Shown here: positions 13,489-26,221 of the stretch, in pieces | How the letters are laid out: every line of letters starts with the position of its first letter | Numbering within the stretch: the stretch's first letter is position 1 | Assembly: GCA_017654735.1 (NCBI GenBank) | Contig: JADPYG010000088.1 | Span: 3,596,001 to 3,660,000 of the forward strand | Length of the DNA: 64,000 nt | Reading direction: 5' to 3' | Source of the DNA: Vishniacozyma victoriae | Lineage: Eukaryota; Basidiomycota; Tremellomycetes; Tremellales; Bulleribasidiaceae | The notes under the pieces: model-generated | Told to the model about the DNA's origin: nothing | Database searches by the model: none | What the model saw: only the letters and a program-made list of their open reading frames with translations | Position numbers and translations under genes: made by a program

Positions 13489-14706
13489 ATGCAGGCTGGA
13501 TCTACTTCGAACTCGAGAGGCAGTTCAGTCGCTTCCGGGGCTAAAGGAACGGCGACACCGGTCCAGAATATCGATATTTACAGACCACTCGCTAATCAGG
13601 TTACGGTAGGTCATATCATGTAGGTTGATAGCATGGCTGACGGAAAGAAAACCCTGCAATCCCTCTTACCAACCACAAAACCACCAACAATCACATCCCT
13701 CCTATCCCTTCGTCAATCAGCCTACACCCAGCGAATACAGAATAAAGCCTTAAATTTCAACTCATCCATCCAAACCAACTCAGACGAGGCGAAAGCGGTC
13801 AAGGGTCGGAAACGGAATCAAGGTGATTCCGGGGCTTTGGAGGTAGCTAGAAAGGCAGCGAATGATAAAGAGCAGGAAAGGCGGAATTTGGAAATACCAA
13901 GTCGGAGGAAGAGGCAGAGAGCAGTTTTAGATGCTGGGCAGGAGATTGAGTACGTCCCTTGCCTCTTCACTTGGGATGAACTGATGAGAAGGTATGAGAG
14001 GGTGAAACCATTACATCACCTCCATACTATCTATATTGCCAATCTCCTCAAACTACCTCCATTACCCCCGATAGGACAACAGCAGCCTTCGATCTCATCT
14101 TCGACCGACAGTCTTCACTCCAAGTTATCGAAAGCGGATTTCACAGGTGCGGAACTCACCATCACGACCGCCAAGAATCCCTCCTTGAATTGTATAAGTG
14201 GCTTGGTGATTGAAGAGACAGCATCTACCTTCCGCCTAGTCACGCCAAAATCACTGGTTAAAGTGATACCTAAAAATGGAACTCAATTCGAAATTTCTTT
14301 CCCCGCTTATGCTCCTCCGTCCCCCTCTCCACCCGGAGACGAGGAGGGATATCAATCAACAATCATCCCAATCCCTCCGACTATCATGGAACAGCACTTG
14401 AATACAACACCTCGAATATCAATACCACTCTTAGGGACGAATTTCGGGTTCCGATCTGGAGATAGAGCTGGACGTAAATTCCGACCAACACAGGGCGGGG
14501 GAGGAGGGAGTGGATGGGGTGAAGAATGGGTCAAAGGGGAGTGGAGTGAGGTGATGGATTTACTTGGAGAGGGCTCGATGGGGGAAGATAACAAAGGGAA
14601 GAAGTATCAAGGTTGGAAAGAGAGGAATGGGGAACCGATCAAGAAGAGAAGAGGGAAATCCAGGAGGAAAGATCCACCTGCTTTCGGCTCTCTGGAGATT
14701 CAATGA
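13489..14706 (+). CDS. POP4: RNase P/MRP subunit Pop4 (Rpp29)
   Basis: Protein subunit shared by RNase P and RNase MRP, for tRNA 5' and rRNA processing. Exon 1 (13489-13605) joins exon 2 at 13648 across a 42 nt intron with a GCTGAC branch site. The Rpp29 Sm-like barrel spans about residues 190-260: LHSKLSKADFTGAELTI, then GLVIEETASTFRLVTPK, then KVIPKNGTQFEI, the usual strand pattern. A basic linker precedes it. The C-terminal extension, Gly-rich then Lys/Arg-rich, is longer than in yeast Pop4 and includes the block KKRRGKSRRK, probably for RNA contact or nuclear import. Confidence 0.9.
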
Positions 14707-14825
14707 GCACAGGACATTGATATCCCCTGTAGTTCTATATCAGATGGTATATACATATCATCCTTTGTACAATAATGCGATGCTACTTTGAATGAAATGA
14801 TGAGACTATACAACCTTTCTGAGAA

Positions 14826-17800
14826 TCAGACCTCGTACTTCCCAATACACTCCCTGATAACATTCAATTGCTGTCCCAGACTAGCCTTTACACCCACTTT
14901 CCCATCCACCTCCTCTTTACCCACTTTACCAAGTGCAACGTTTATGAGGTAAACGAAATCAGCATGAGCTTGTACCGGTAAAGATGATCTGCGTCGGGCA
15001 TCGAGTTTATCTTTGAATGTCTTGAAGAATTCCGCCGAGACTTCTTGTGCTCGGGAGACGACTGATGCTGGGACACCTGCCATATGTGCCACGTCTACTT
15101 GTCAGCTTCTGCGGCAATATCTTGAGACGAATGACTTACGAGTACCATGAGACGATTCTGCTACTCCCGCAATCAACTTGTAGAGGAATACAACCTATTC
15201 ATCAGCTTTGCCTTCGACGTGAAAAGAGGAGCTCACAGCCATCTTCTCATCATCAACATGAGTCTGCATATGCATTCTCCTGATATTTGGGTGATATGCG
15301 AAATCATCCGTAAGTGATCCGTAGTGCGTCTACCTGTCAGCTTTGGCCGGCCATCGGGCCAATTGGGCTTACGGCAAAGAATCCAAGGGGTAGGGTGTGG
15401 GTAGCAACGTGATGTAGGACAGCTCCTGCTATTGCCATTCCGTCGTAGGTTGATGTTCCTCTTCCGAGTTCTAAAAATCAGCTGCGATTAAGAGATTTGG
15501 TGAATGTAGCTTACCATCGAGGATGATCAATGATCGAGGTCCGGCCTCTTTTAAGATCTTTGATGTCTGCCCGTCAGCTCCACCCAGTCTCAAAAGCAGT
15601 TGCTAGCTCACCTCATCAAGTTCAACCTTGAATGTACTAGCATTCGAGAACATATCTACCATCAGCCACTGTCATTCGCTCGAGGTGAAAGAGGACCCAC
15701 TGTCATAAGCCCCCATCCTAGTTTGGATCCTATCGATAGGGCTCAGCCTCGCCGATTCCGCAGGCACATAACATCCCAACTGAGCCAGAATGACCCCCGC
15801 AGCCGTCATCCTCAACAGCGTAGATTTACCAGCCATATTCGGTCCAGTCAACAATACCTGCCTAGCAGCATTGCCACCCAGCTGGACATTATTCGAAATA
15901 AACGATGATCTCAAACACATGGATGGATGTCTCAATTCAGTGAAATCGATAAATGCTTCGGGGGTGTCGATGAATGTAGGTCGACATTTCGGCTCGTCCA
16001 TCCCTGTTGATGCTTTTGCTAGTGATACCAGACAATCGAGCTCGGCAATGACTCGAACAGCTTTCAACCACTCTGTGCGATCTTTATCGAATTCAGCGAG
16101 GAGGTTACTGAAGAATGCCCTCTTGGCGACGTAATGGCGTTCTCGAGCTTCTTGAAGTGCTCGGATCTTGGGCGCTGTTTCCGGTGTGATCCACCTTGCG
16201 ATTTTCTGTCCAATGTCAGCGTGTCTTCTACTTCACATAGAGGTAAGGTGGACGTACGCCAGTAGCAGACTGCTTGGACCAATTACTCGGGACCTTGGTC
16301 TTGACAGGAACTTCAATATTGTAGATATCCTTCCCACCCTGAGCGGAATGCCAGAACTTGGCTTCGGGGCAACTGCTATTAGCTAGGTCTACAGTCTGAG
16401 CTCAGACGTACTTGATATCCTTCCTGGCTTTTCTCAGTAAAGAGTCTAGCGCAGCCTCAAGCTCTTGAACCTCAGCAGATCGTCTATCGCATTCCGCATC
16501 AGCCCCATCGTTGGGTAGGATTTCGATTGTCTTTTCTACCCTGTCAGCTTCAAGCGCATCAAGCGAAGGCGTGGCTTACCAGACTCGGGCGAATGATACA
16601 TAGAGTCGATATGTTGGACCAAAGGCTCGAGGTCCGGCGCAGACCTTAGGAGACCAGCTACAGAGGGCGATGCGAATCCCTCAGCAGCATCAAGGAGCTC
16701 AGTGATCATATGGCTCATCCGCTTGAAACTCTGGCCAAGTCAGCCTTCACTTTTATGTAAGAGATTGTGACCTACATCCATGACTTTGAGGAAGTCACTC
16801 TGCTTGACCGAGCCAGCGTGTATACGCGATACGAGACGCTTGAACATCAGCTTAGGCTCATAACAAGAATCCGGTAGCTTACCTCGAGATCTGGAACTTT
16901 GCTTGCCCAGTTGTTGAATGCCCCGCCAAAAGTTGGGTTGGCCATGATGTCGTCTACGGCATCGAGACTTTCATCAGCTCACATTACTCCCAAACATGAC
17001 ATGAAGCGCACCGATCGTTGATAGCTTTTGCTTCTCGCAGTGGACATTCCAGCCAGATCCTGAATAATCGCTTCCCTATGTTGTCAGCTCTACCCAGGCA
17101 TCGAGGTTTCGCCAGCTTACCGAAAGGCGTAGCGCAGTTCTGCAGCAACTCCAGAAGAGTTCCCTCAGTCCCACCCTCATTATTCACAAGCACCTCCATA
17201 TGTCCAAGAGTCAGACCATCAAGTATCAACCGATTACCCTCTCTGATGGGATCGTAAATATTAAAGTTTCGCTGAGTCAGGAGATCCTGTCGTAAATTGA
17301 GGGCTTGGAGATACGACATTAATCCACCCAAAGCTTCCATCGCAGTTGGTTGATCTTGTAATGATACTATCTCGGCGGGTATGTCGGAGCCGAATGTAGT
17401 TGATAATTCTGATGTCGTTCGTTCGGAGTCCCAGAATTCTTTACCATCTTTGAACGTTTGGCGGATACAGGAGATTGGTAGGACACGACGGAGCATTCGT
17501 TCAGTTGCTATCGTGAGATTACCCTGACTGTCAGTTGATACTTCGCATAGGGGCGTGCAACTCACCTTGGCACAAATAAGCTCTTTTGGTCGGATTTGGC
17601 TAAACAAAGTCTCAAGTCGACTCCGGATGATATCATCCTGGAAATACGACAACTGGAATTCTCCAGTTGAGGCATCAACAATACAAACTCCAAATGTAGA
17701 TGGTTCATTCGGACCAGGCGAAAGCTCCTTGATAGAAACACAGTGGTTGGCGTCGTGAGTTGAGAGGTAATGTCCATCGACGATCGTACCATTCGTAAAG

Positions 17801-19372
17801 ACCCGACCGAGTTCTCGACGAACGATCTCTCTGCCTTTGTTTCCGGCATCTTTTTGTCGGATCTCCATTCTGTTGATCAGCTTATGAGTACTCTAAGATT
17901 CAGGAAGCTTACCCGATGGCTGTTTCTGCTTGTTCGACTTTGCCGACTTTGTACCCGCTGGCCAGGAACTTGGAAGCCCATAGATCAAAGCTTTGTTCGG
18001 GGACGCCCACCTGCACGTCAGCTGTCACATCACCGAAAGAGAATGGAAGCTCACCATCTTCATCTTGACACGATCAGTCAATTTGAGATCAAATTCCTGA
18101 TGTCCAATCAAAGCATCATCCTCATACAACTCGTAAAACTTTCCTTTCTGGAAGAACAAGACGGTATCGAAATGATCCTGTTTAATCTCCCAGAACTGTG
18201 TTTCGAATGGCGTAAAAGAGGCCCAAGCGCTCTTGGGAACGAGGATTGTTCTCTTGTCATAATCGACTTGATCGGGTCGATTTCCATCTTTATCCCTGAC
18301 ATTTTCCGGTTTGAGGAAATCGAAACATTGTTCATTCTCCCTCTTTGTTTCTTCCGTCAAGATTCTCTGCCTTTCTGCAGCTGTGAGGAGGAAATTGTCG
18401 GATGCTGACGCAGAGCGGGCACTGTGTGATTTATCCGTCAGCGGTCGGGGAGGTGGGCGGGACAGTCCACTCGATGAGCTTGCTGTTGACGGTTTGGGTT
18501 TAGGCGCTTGGAATCCTTTAGTGGATTTCTTCTTGGGTACTGGAGCGGGTGATGATCCCGACACGGAAGAAGGAGTAGCTACGGACGCCTCGTATTCTTC
18601 AGCAACGGCCACTGCTGGTCAGCGGCACAAGACTATGCGATGATATGGGAGACTTACACATTGCAGCGTCGTCGAAATCACCATCATCCATGATAAAATC
18701 GTCTGAATCGGAATCTTCTTTAAGGCTCTTGCGAGGTTTACGGCCTACACGTCAGCCCTATTCATCGGCCCTTGTAAGCATTACCTTTTGAGCCTCTTTG
18801 AAGAGGGACATCATCGTCCGAATCCGATCCTCCTGACTCGGCATAGACGACCTTCCGCTTTGCCCTTCTCCCTTCCCCTACAACTTCCATAGACTCCTGT
18901 TCCACCTGCTCTACTTCCTCCTTCATCTCCACATCCACAGGAGGAGGGCTCAGACTCGCCTCATCCTCAATAGTAAAACTCTGCTTGAGTGGACTTCCTG
19001 CTCTTTTCCTTTCCTTCTCCTTTTGAGCTTGTGGACTCTCGACTAAAGACGAAGGTGTTTTGAGCGCACTGGTAGAAGCTGGAGATTGAGAGTTTGGGCC
19101 ATTCTGGCTAATTGACGCTCGGGAGGGGGGTGGTTGCGAGACTGGAGTAGGTGGTATCTTTGATGAAGCGGATGCGGGTCGAGGGGGTGCAGCTCCCGCT
19201 TTGGGTTTACCGAAGAATCCAGCGAGAGTGGTTTGCTTAGTCCTATCCTGCATCAGTATGGTGTCGCTAGTAGTACAGAGGAGAATAGGAAGGTAAAGAA
19301 GAGAATGATGCCCGAGCTCAGAGGGGAGGAAGGGAAATGAACATACTTGTCTTTTGGGATTTCCTTCGCCAT
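14826..19372 (-). CDS. MSH6: mismatch repair protein Msh6
   Basis: Mismatch-recognition half of MutS-alpha with Msh2. A tiny first exon MAKEIPKD joins, via an acceptor at ACTAG, to a second exon with the PCNA-binding box QTTLAGFF. This beats starting at the internal MQDRTK because the join keeps the frame. A disordered, charged N-terminal region follows. The MutS mismatch-binding domain shows the Phe-x-Glu wedge in [11 protein letters not shown]. Later come the connector, core and clamp, the Walker [10 protein letters not shown] and the ABC ATPase, and the gene ends with the helix around [17 protein letters not shown]. More than fifteen short exons. Head-to-head with the RNR2 gene. Confidence 0.95.
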
Positions 19373-19944
19373 TTTGCTGGTAGTACTTGGCTCAGCTTCG
19401 ATGTGACAGGCTACTCAGCGTCGTTGGCTAGCGTAGGGATGTTGCTCGTCGGCCGACAGGTTACTTGGCTTCTACGTCAGGCTGATCTAGCTACTCTACT
19501 ACTCGTACTTACTTCGGTTGACTTTCCTTGACCTCCACTTGCGCGGGTCGCGACATGAGATCAGAGGGTCGCGTAAGATGACACGTCATTCTCTGTTAAA
19601 TCTGTTAAATGTTTACAAAGATGAGATGACGGTAGTTGACGCGACTTTCCTTTCCTGAACGCCCCTCCCTGTATCCTCAATTTTGGTCACGGGACCGTCA
19701 CGTCTATTCAAAGGGGGAAGAGGGTAAAGAACGCGTCGTTAGTGATGTATACAATATGTGTTTTGCTCATGTTTAATGTCCTGACGCGTCCCATAGTCAT
19801 GTAGTCGCGTCAACTAAGGGTCCGAAACTCCCGAACTCAAAGGGATATATAGTCCAACCCATGTTCATCATTTCTCTTCTTCACTTGTCATTCTTACATC
19901 TTCGACTTCTTCTCTTCCCTTCACACTACCTTTCATCCACTATC
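19373..19944. promoter_or_regulatory. shared MSH6/RNR2 promoter with MCB-like boxes
   Basis: Perfect MluI cell-cycle boxes (ACGCGT) lie at 19731-19736 and 19784-19789. Half-sites CGCGT or ACGCG lie near 19570-19574, 19639-19643 and 19806-19810. In yeasts the MBF factor binds this sequence and drives G1/S transcription of RNR and MSH genes, the two genes flanking this 572-base gap. Confidence 0.75.
19846..19851 (+). promoter_or_regulatory. TATA box of RNR2
   Basis: TATATA lies 94 bases before the RNR2 start codon, downstream of the ACGCGT boxes. Confidence 0.5.
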
Positions 19945-21332
19945 ATGTCTATCGTAGAGACCCCTTCCAAGGCTACGGCCAATGCTCTATCCACCATGGA
20001 TCTAAACACACCCCGAAAGGAGTCTGCTCAGCCAACCCTACTTGAAAAGTTAAAGGCTTCTGCCGATGTTGCCAAGCCCGTTGTCGTTGAGGAGACCAAC
20101 AAGGAGCAAGAGCTTGAAGAGTACCGAAAGCGATTCGTTGGTGATCTAGATTGTGAAGAGAAGGATGAGCCTCTATTACAAGAGAGCAACTCTCGATTCG
20201 TCCTCTTCCCCATCAAGTACAGAGAGGTATGTCTATTTGTTCATCGTATCGTACATGACTGACATACCAGATCTGGCAGATGTACAAGCAGGCTCAGGCT
20301 TCGTGAGTTTTCGTACTACCTTCAAGCTTGGACGCGTACTGATCATCAGATTCTGGACTTCTGAGGAGATCAATCTCGCACCCGATCTTCACGATTGGGA
20401 CAACAAGCTCAATGACAATGAGCGATACTTTATCGAGCACGTCCTCGCTTTCTTCGCTGCTGTAAGTAACTTTTGCGCATCGTCTCGGTCGAGCTAATAT
20501 CAGTCTGATGGTATCGTCAACGAGAACCTTGTCGAGCGATTCTCTTCCGAGGTCCAGGCCGCCGAGGCCAAGTGTTTCTACGGTTTCCAGATCATGATGT
20601 AAGCCATCTTCCTCACTGTGCAAGACTGCGCTGACCGACAGGGAGAACATCCATTCTGAGACCTACTCTCTCCTCATCGACACCTACATCAAGGACCCCG
20701 CACGTCGTACATACCTTTTCGAGGCCATGGACACTATCCCCGCCATCCAAAAGAAGGCCAACTGGGCACTCAAGTGGATCTCTGACGACAAGTCTACATT
20801 CGCCGAACGACTCATCGCCTTTGCCGCCGTCGAGGGTATCTTCTTCTCTGGTTCTTTCGCATCGATCTTCTGGCTCAAGAAGCGAGGACTCATGCCCGGA
20901 TTAACATTCTCCAACGAGCTCATTTCTCGAGACGAAGGTCTACACACCGATTTCGCATGTCTCCTCTTTACCCACCTCCGACGACGACCCAGCCCGGACA
21001 CTGTCGAGCGAATCATTCGAGAAGCAGTCAAGATCGAGCAAGAGTTCCTTACGGATGCTCTACCATGCTCTTTAATCGGAATGAACGCCAAACTCATGTG
21101 TCAATACATTGAATTCGTTGCCGACCGTCTACTCGTCGCACTAGGAAACGACAAGGTTTGGAACGTATCCAACCCATTCGATTTCATGGAAATGATCTCG
21201 CTACAGGGTAAAGCCAACTTCTTCGAGTCTCGAGTTTCCGCCTACTCGAAATCCGGTGTCAACCAGTCTGTCGGTGCCGAGACGGATCACAATGCCGTCA
21301 AGAAGGGTTTCTCCCTAGACGAGGACTTCTAG
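19945..21332 (+). CDS. RNR2: ribonucleotide reductase small subunit
   Basis: R2 subunit that supplies the tyrosyl radical for dNTP synthesis. Five exons give about 400 residues. The di-iron and radical regions are readable: PDLHDW, the Glu of NENLVERF, the radical Tyr in KCFYGFQ, the Glu and His of [14 protein letters not shown], and [10 protein letters not shown]. The C-terminal heptapeptide FSLDEDF matches the tail that docks on the large subunit. The N-terminal 60 residues are polar and probably regulatory. Codon choice is strongly biased, as in highly expressed genes. Confidence 0.97.
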
Positions 21333-21667
21333 TGGTTGTACACCACAGATTCGACAGAAAATGGCTCAAGGAGTAGTAGTAGTAATAACATTTGTAGTTT
21401 TAGTTTTCTCATCCGGTTCTTGTTAGATTTCCTTCCTTTTCCTTTTTACCCTTCCTTCCTCTTGTGTTGCTATCGCTTTCTTTTCATGCGTTTCTCGTAC
21501 TTGACGTAGCTAGATTTCATGTCCTTACGATGCATCATTATCTCAGCCCTCGCAAGCGCTCGCACCATCAGGTGGATTATTTATAGATTCAGATCCATCT
21601 CCAGATCTGTTCGCCACGATCACCGTATACAGCGGCTGGTACAAGACAAAGATGCATGCTACAAGAT
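21333..21667. other. convergent 3' ends, RNR2 and PHO80-like
   Basis: 335 bases between two stop codons. They contain the pyrimidine-rich RNR2 3' UTR; no gene seen. Confidence 0.4.
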
Positions 21668-23154
21668 CTAACATCCGTTCGTCTCTTCCCGATTCCTCAC
21701 TCTGGGCGTAACAGCAGCAGCCATACCGGGCACTTCACCCTGCGGAAAAGAAGTCATCAAAGGCGACTTGACCCTCCGCCCAGGAGACTGATGCGGTGGG
21801 ATAAGTCGATTACTATTCTGAGGTGGAGCAGGTGGAGGAGGTGGATCGGAATGATGTGCCGAGTCGCGCCTCTTGAAAATTCCTCCTACTATCGACTTTA
21901 ACAATTTTCCTCCTGCCCCATGATGTCCTCCTTTCCCCTCTTGGTCCTGAGATATTGATTCTGATTTTGGGGACTCGTCGTCGTCTACTTGCATGACTAC
22001 TCTTCCTGATGCTGTCGTCATGTCGATACGGGGTGATGCGGCAGTTACTCCAGAACTAGGATCGAGTTGTGTCATCGAAACGTTCCGTGTACGTAGCGAA
22101 GATCGGGATGAAGATGGTATAGAGGAAGAAGCTGGGGATACAGGGTCATCGGGATCATCTATTTCCATCCTACCCGAGTCGGGGGCCGAGTGGGTACCAT
22201 CGCCCAGACCAGCTGGGCGGGGGATGTTGTATGTTTCAGGTGCGCTGCCTGTATTGATATTGGAAACGACATTTTTGGGAGATATTGGAATATCGATTGG
22301 TCGACTTGTTGTCTGTTGACTCTGGCTTGATGATCCCTCGCCTTGGGTATCTGCCCCACGTTGGTCCGGGATTGGGTCGTTGGAGGTGGATGCAATTGGC
22401 GGTTTTGGATTAGGTAAAGATTTCAACGGACTTTCGGCAGGTTCAGGAGCCTGCGTGAACCCTCCATGTGATTTGATCAAGCTAGTATAATACCGTTGTA
22501 ATAGCTCAGCTTTGCACTATCCATCAGCCCATCCCGACATGCCGCTTGAGTGGACTTACGCAAAGATCCCATTGAGTAACTTTCAAAAACTCCATTTCCA
22601 AAGCATTCAATTCTTTAATATTGATTCCTCCTACTTTTGCATAGTGGCTGTTTGTGCAGAAAACATCACATTGGGCTTTTGATCCGGCGCATACTCCTGC
22701 TATTAGGAATCGATGGACTGTTAGGGATGATAGAGTGAATGTTGGGTTGTTGGTACATGTGATGTCGATGTACGCTAGGAGTGAGAGGAGTGGGATTTTC
22801 TGCTCGTCAGCTCGGTCTCCAAGTCCCACATCTCCCAGTCAGATAGACTGCTGACTATGAAAATAGCCCCCCCTTCTCCCGTCAAACCCGGAATAGACTT
22901 ACCTCCATGTTCGTGTATTTAACAATACGATTCAAATAATCCAAAACCTTGATATCAGGAGCCGACTTGGAATGGAATCTCGTCAAAGAATCAGGCGTAA
23001 GGATAACCTGATCATTATGTTGAATGAGGAGATTTAACATGTGCGAAATAAGGATGACAAGGGTTTCGATTGGACATTCGTGGAATGCCCATGGGATCTC
23101 GGGTTTCGAAGAGGAAGCCCCTGGAGTTGGAGATGGTGATGATGAAGATGGCAT
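21668..23154 (-). CDS. PHO80: PHO80-type cyclin
   Basis: Regulatory partner of a Pho85-type kinase, best known from phosphate signalling. Three main exons. The cyclin core follows Pho80 closely: IETLVILISHMLNLLI, LTRFHSKSAPDIKVLDYL, LLSLLAYIDI, then FTLSSLTVHRFLIAGV, CDVFCTNSHYAKVGGI and LNALEMEFLKVTQWDL. The following 270 residues are disordered and Ser/Pro/Asp-rich with many potential phosphosites, much longer than yeast Pho80. Assignment to Pho80 rather than another PCL cyclin rests on the HYAKVGGI and RFHSK motifs. Confidence 0.85.
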
Positions 23155-23661
23155 TGTGGTACTACAGGCGGAGGTGGATATGGTGGTTGGGCATTCTGTT
23201 CCGGAAGAAGGTTGAGGTGGGGGTTGAGTTTATTATTGCCGAGTACAGTGAATTTCTTCGCTCTATCGTTCTTGTTTATCGCTATTGTCCTGGATCGGAC
23301 CTAATGCTTTCTGCAATGACAAGTCGTGGTGGTTGTCGTATCTAATCTAAGCTACAAGTGGAGTATCAAGTTGAAAAGGTAAAGTGAAAGATGAAAGATG
23401 AGAAAGGAGGGTCTTCGGTCTAAGAGCAGAGGATATTCCGGCACGTGCGAACCTTAATTTAACTTATCTCTTCGGTCATTGTCATGCATGACTTGCTGAC
23501 ACTGGAATCATAACCTGCATACTCTAGTCTAGGCCTGACATGCCCTAGAGGTGTTTCGATGCATGATAGTAAACGTGCATCAATATAGAATTATAGTGTT
23601 ATCCGCTCTAAGACCGATCCACAGATCAGATCACCTCGGTTCCTAGAGATCTGGGTCTCGT
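23155..23661. other. intergenic, cyclin promoter and COQ11 3' end
   Basis: About 500 bases between the cyclin start and the COQ11 stop. No exon, RNA gene or repeat was recognised. Confidence 0.35.
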
Positions 23662-24742
23662 TTACTCTGCGGCTGGTAGGGATCCCTTCTGCCCAAATCC
23701 AGCCCATCTGCGCATGGTATCTACATCCACTACTCCCTCTCTCTCCTCTGTGATGACTTTTATGATTGCCTCTCCTACGTGATCGACGTGCAGTGGGTGG
23801 GTACGCAGTGCATCTGCCGCTCCGCCTAGTAATGACTTGGAAGCGAATATGTTGGGTATACGGAGTGTATCGTGTATTCCTGCCGATAAGGACAAGGCGA
23901 AAGCAGGTAGAGTAGAGATAGGGCGGATATGGGGATGATACATCAGACCTGTATATCAGCTTGAGTGTCACATGACTAGGAAGGGAGACGTACCTGGCCT
24001 AATGAAAGCAGGGATTATACGTGACTCGGGGTTCTCGTCCACTTTTCTCATGATTCCAAATTCTGCCTGACGCTTAGTCTCGATATACCTTGAAGGTATT
24101 AACGGTCGGAAGCAATCTGCTGCTGAGATATAGACAAATGACCTCGACCCAGTCGAAGTGCTCGGTGTCGACATCATCGTGTCCAGCACCTTCAAAGCTG
24201 AGCATCAGCACCCAGAACATATTCGATAGTAGAACTGACCAGAATCACGGTTCATACCCTCGTAACCCGTCTTCTTGGCTTCCGTCCCCTTCAACGGATT
24301 CCCCTGACTCCCTGTCAATCCACCAAGAACCGCTTTCCCAAGTCCAAAGATACCCCCACCCCTGACTGACGACTTATACCCTTGATCCTCGAGTAGAATA
24401 CCTATTGTATGAACTACCGCCGATGAAGAAGCGATGAGTGATTGGTATGTTGATGGATCAAATGCTGAGCCAGCGTGCCAGTTCACTTTCGTTGACCAGG
24501 AGGGTGTGTGGCCGGCAGGAGTCTTGTATGGTGTTCCAGATTGACTGAATGTCAGCTACATTAATGATCAACGAGCCGACTTACCTGATACTAGATACTT
24601 CCCACCCCTTGGCGACGGCAGCTTTACATACCGCCGATCCTGGTCGTTAGCTCTTCTTGTCATAAAGGATACCAATGAGCTTACCCAAGAATCCATTCCC
24701 TCCTACTACTAGTAATTTTGGTACTGCCGTCTTTGCTGCCAT
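23662..24742 (-). CDS. COQ11: NAD(P)-binding epimerase-like protein Coq11
   Basis: Atypical short-chain dehydrogenase, related to NDUFA9, that associates with the coenzyme Q synthesis complex in mitochondria. Starts MAAKTAVPKLLVVGGNGFLG, a Rossmann GGxGFLG loop right at the N-terminus. Continues with AVVHTIGILLED, VYISAADCFRPLIPSRYIETKRQAE (motif split by an intron) and IIPAFIRPG, the typical order of the yeast YLR290C family. Five short introns. Ends EGVVDVDTMRRWAGFGQKG. Divergent from PRE4 with 286 bases between starts. Confidence 0.85.
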
Positions 24743-25028
24743 TATATACGTTCTAGTGAGCAAGTGAGATCGATTAGAGTAGATTAATCGGTAGATAGCA
24801 TTTGGGTGGACGTTGAAGTGGAGGTGACTCACAGATAATGCCACGTCATACACCTCCGCCTCCGCGTCGTCCACTCTACACTATAACGCTCAACTTGATC
24901 CACCTTCAGCATCACAGACTACCCCTTCCCTATCATACATTGTCCTGGAAGTCACGGCAGGAGACATACTGGATAGATACACTTAGAATTACGGAACAAA
25001 GCGTACAAATAGCCAAGAGCTCTTCATC

Positions 25029-26152
25029 ATGAATCAGGTATGTCATTGTCAACCACAGTCTTCCTCCGTAGTCCCTTTCGCCAAATGCTATAGAGACAAG
25101 GGGGCCTGACCATGGACTCCACAACCCTTCTTGAATCTCGCTAATACTGTAGCATCCCGCATTCTGGGGACAGCCCATGTCTGCCGAGCAGTCATTCAAC
25201 ATCCACAACACCTTCCCACTGCCAATTGGTGCCAGTCGAGCAGAACCAGTGTCCCATACACAGTACGTTCAGCTGCCAGATCCTGGTTGAGCATCTGGAT
25301 AGAGCTGATAGATAGGCAACCCCTCGTCACGGGTACCTCAGTATTGGGTATCAAATACAAAGATGGTGTCATGCTAGCTGCTGATAACCTTGGTAAGCTA
25401 CCTAAGTCACTGGTCACGGATCAAGCTGATGACAGCCTCGTACGGATCCCTTGCTCGATTCAAGGATATTCAGAGATTGCATCCTCTCGGTAGTCACACT
25501 GTGCTCGCTGCCGCTGGGGATATGAGTGATTTCCAGTACCTCCAGAAGAAGCTCAATGCCTTGGTGTAAGCTCTCGTCTCTCGATGACCGAGCATGAGCT
25601 GACATGATTAGACGAGAAGAAGAGGCCCTCTCTTTGACCGATAGTCACCCCGCCCTCTCGCCCCAGAACGTCTACGACTACCTTGCGAACGTATTCTACG
25701 CCCGTCGATCAAAGATCAACCCCCTCTGGAACTCTATCCTAGTCGGTGGTTGGGACCACAACAAAAGCGAGCCATTCCTCGGATACGTCGACTTGCTCGG
25801 TACTACATATTCATCACCGACCCTAGCTACCGGTTTCGGTGCCCATATCGCTCAACCCCTACTTCGAGAGGCTTTCGAAGCCAAGGCTGGAGAAGATGGA
25901 ACCGGAGAGAAATTGACGGCAGAGGAGGCAGAGGCTTTGATTGATGAGTGCATGAAGGTTCTCTTCTACCGAGATGCTAGAAGTATCAACAAGGTGAGTC
26001 ACGCTGCAGATACAGGGTGGTTGGACGCTGATAAGTAGTACCAAATCGCTACCATTACCGATAAAGGAATCAACATTTCGGATTCCAAGACGTCAAAGAC
26101 AGAGTGGAGCTTTGCCGAGGGATTGAGAGGTTACGGAGCGCAAGATCAATAG
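25029..26152 (+). CDS. PRE4: 20S proteasome beta7 subunit
   Basis: Structural, non-catalytic beta7 of the 20S core. The first exon is only MNQ. The best join is to an acceptor after CTAATACTGTAG, giving MNQHPAFWGQP, like the start of yeast Pre4. A second intron then joins SHTQ to QPLVTGTSVLG, again matching the family. Later motifs are GVMLAADNL, SHTVLAAAGDMSDFQYLQK, NPLWNSILVGGWD, FLGYVDLLGTTY, and TGFGAHIAQPLLRE. Ends GYGAQDQ. A simple one-exon reading through the N-terminus is also open but resembles the family less. Confidence 0.92.
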
Positions 26153-26221
26153 AACAAAGAGTGTATGTATGACATGATGACTGATGCGAATTTGACTATA
26201 CAAACTGATGTTACAACGAGT

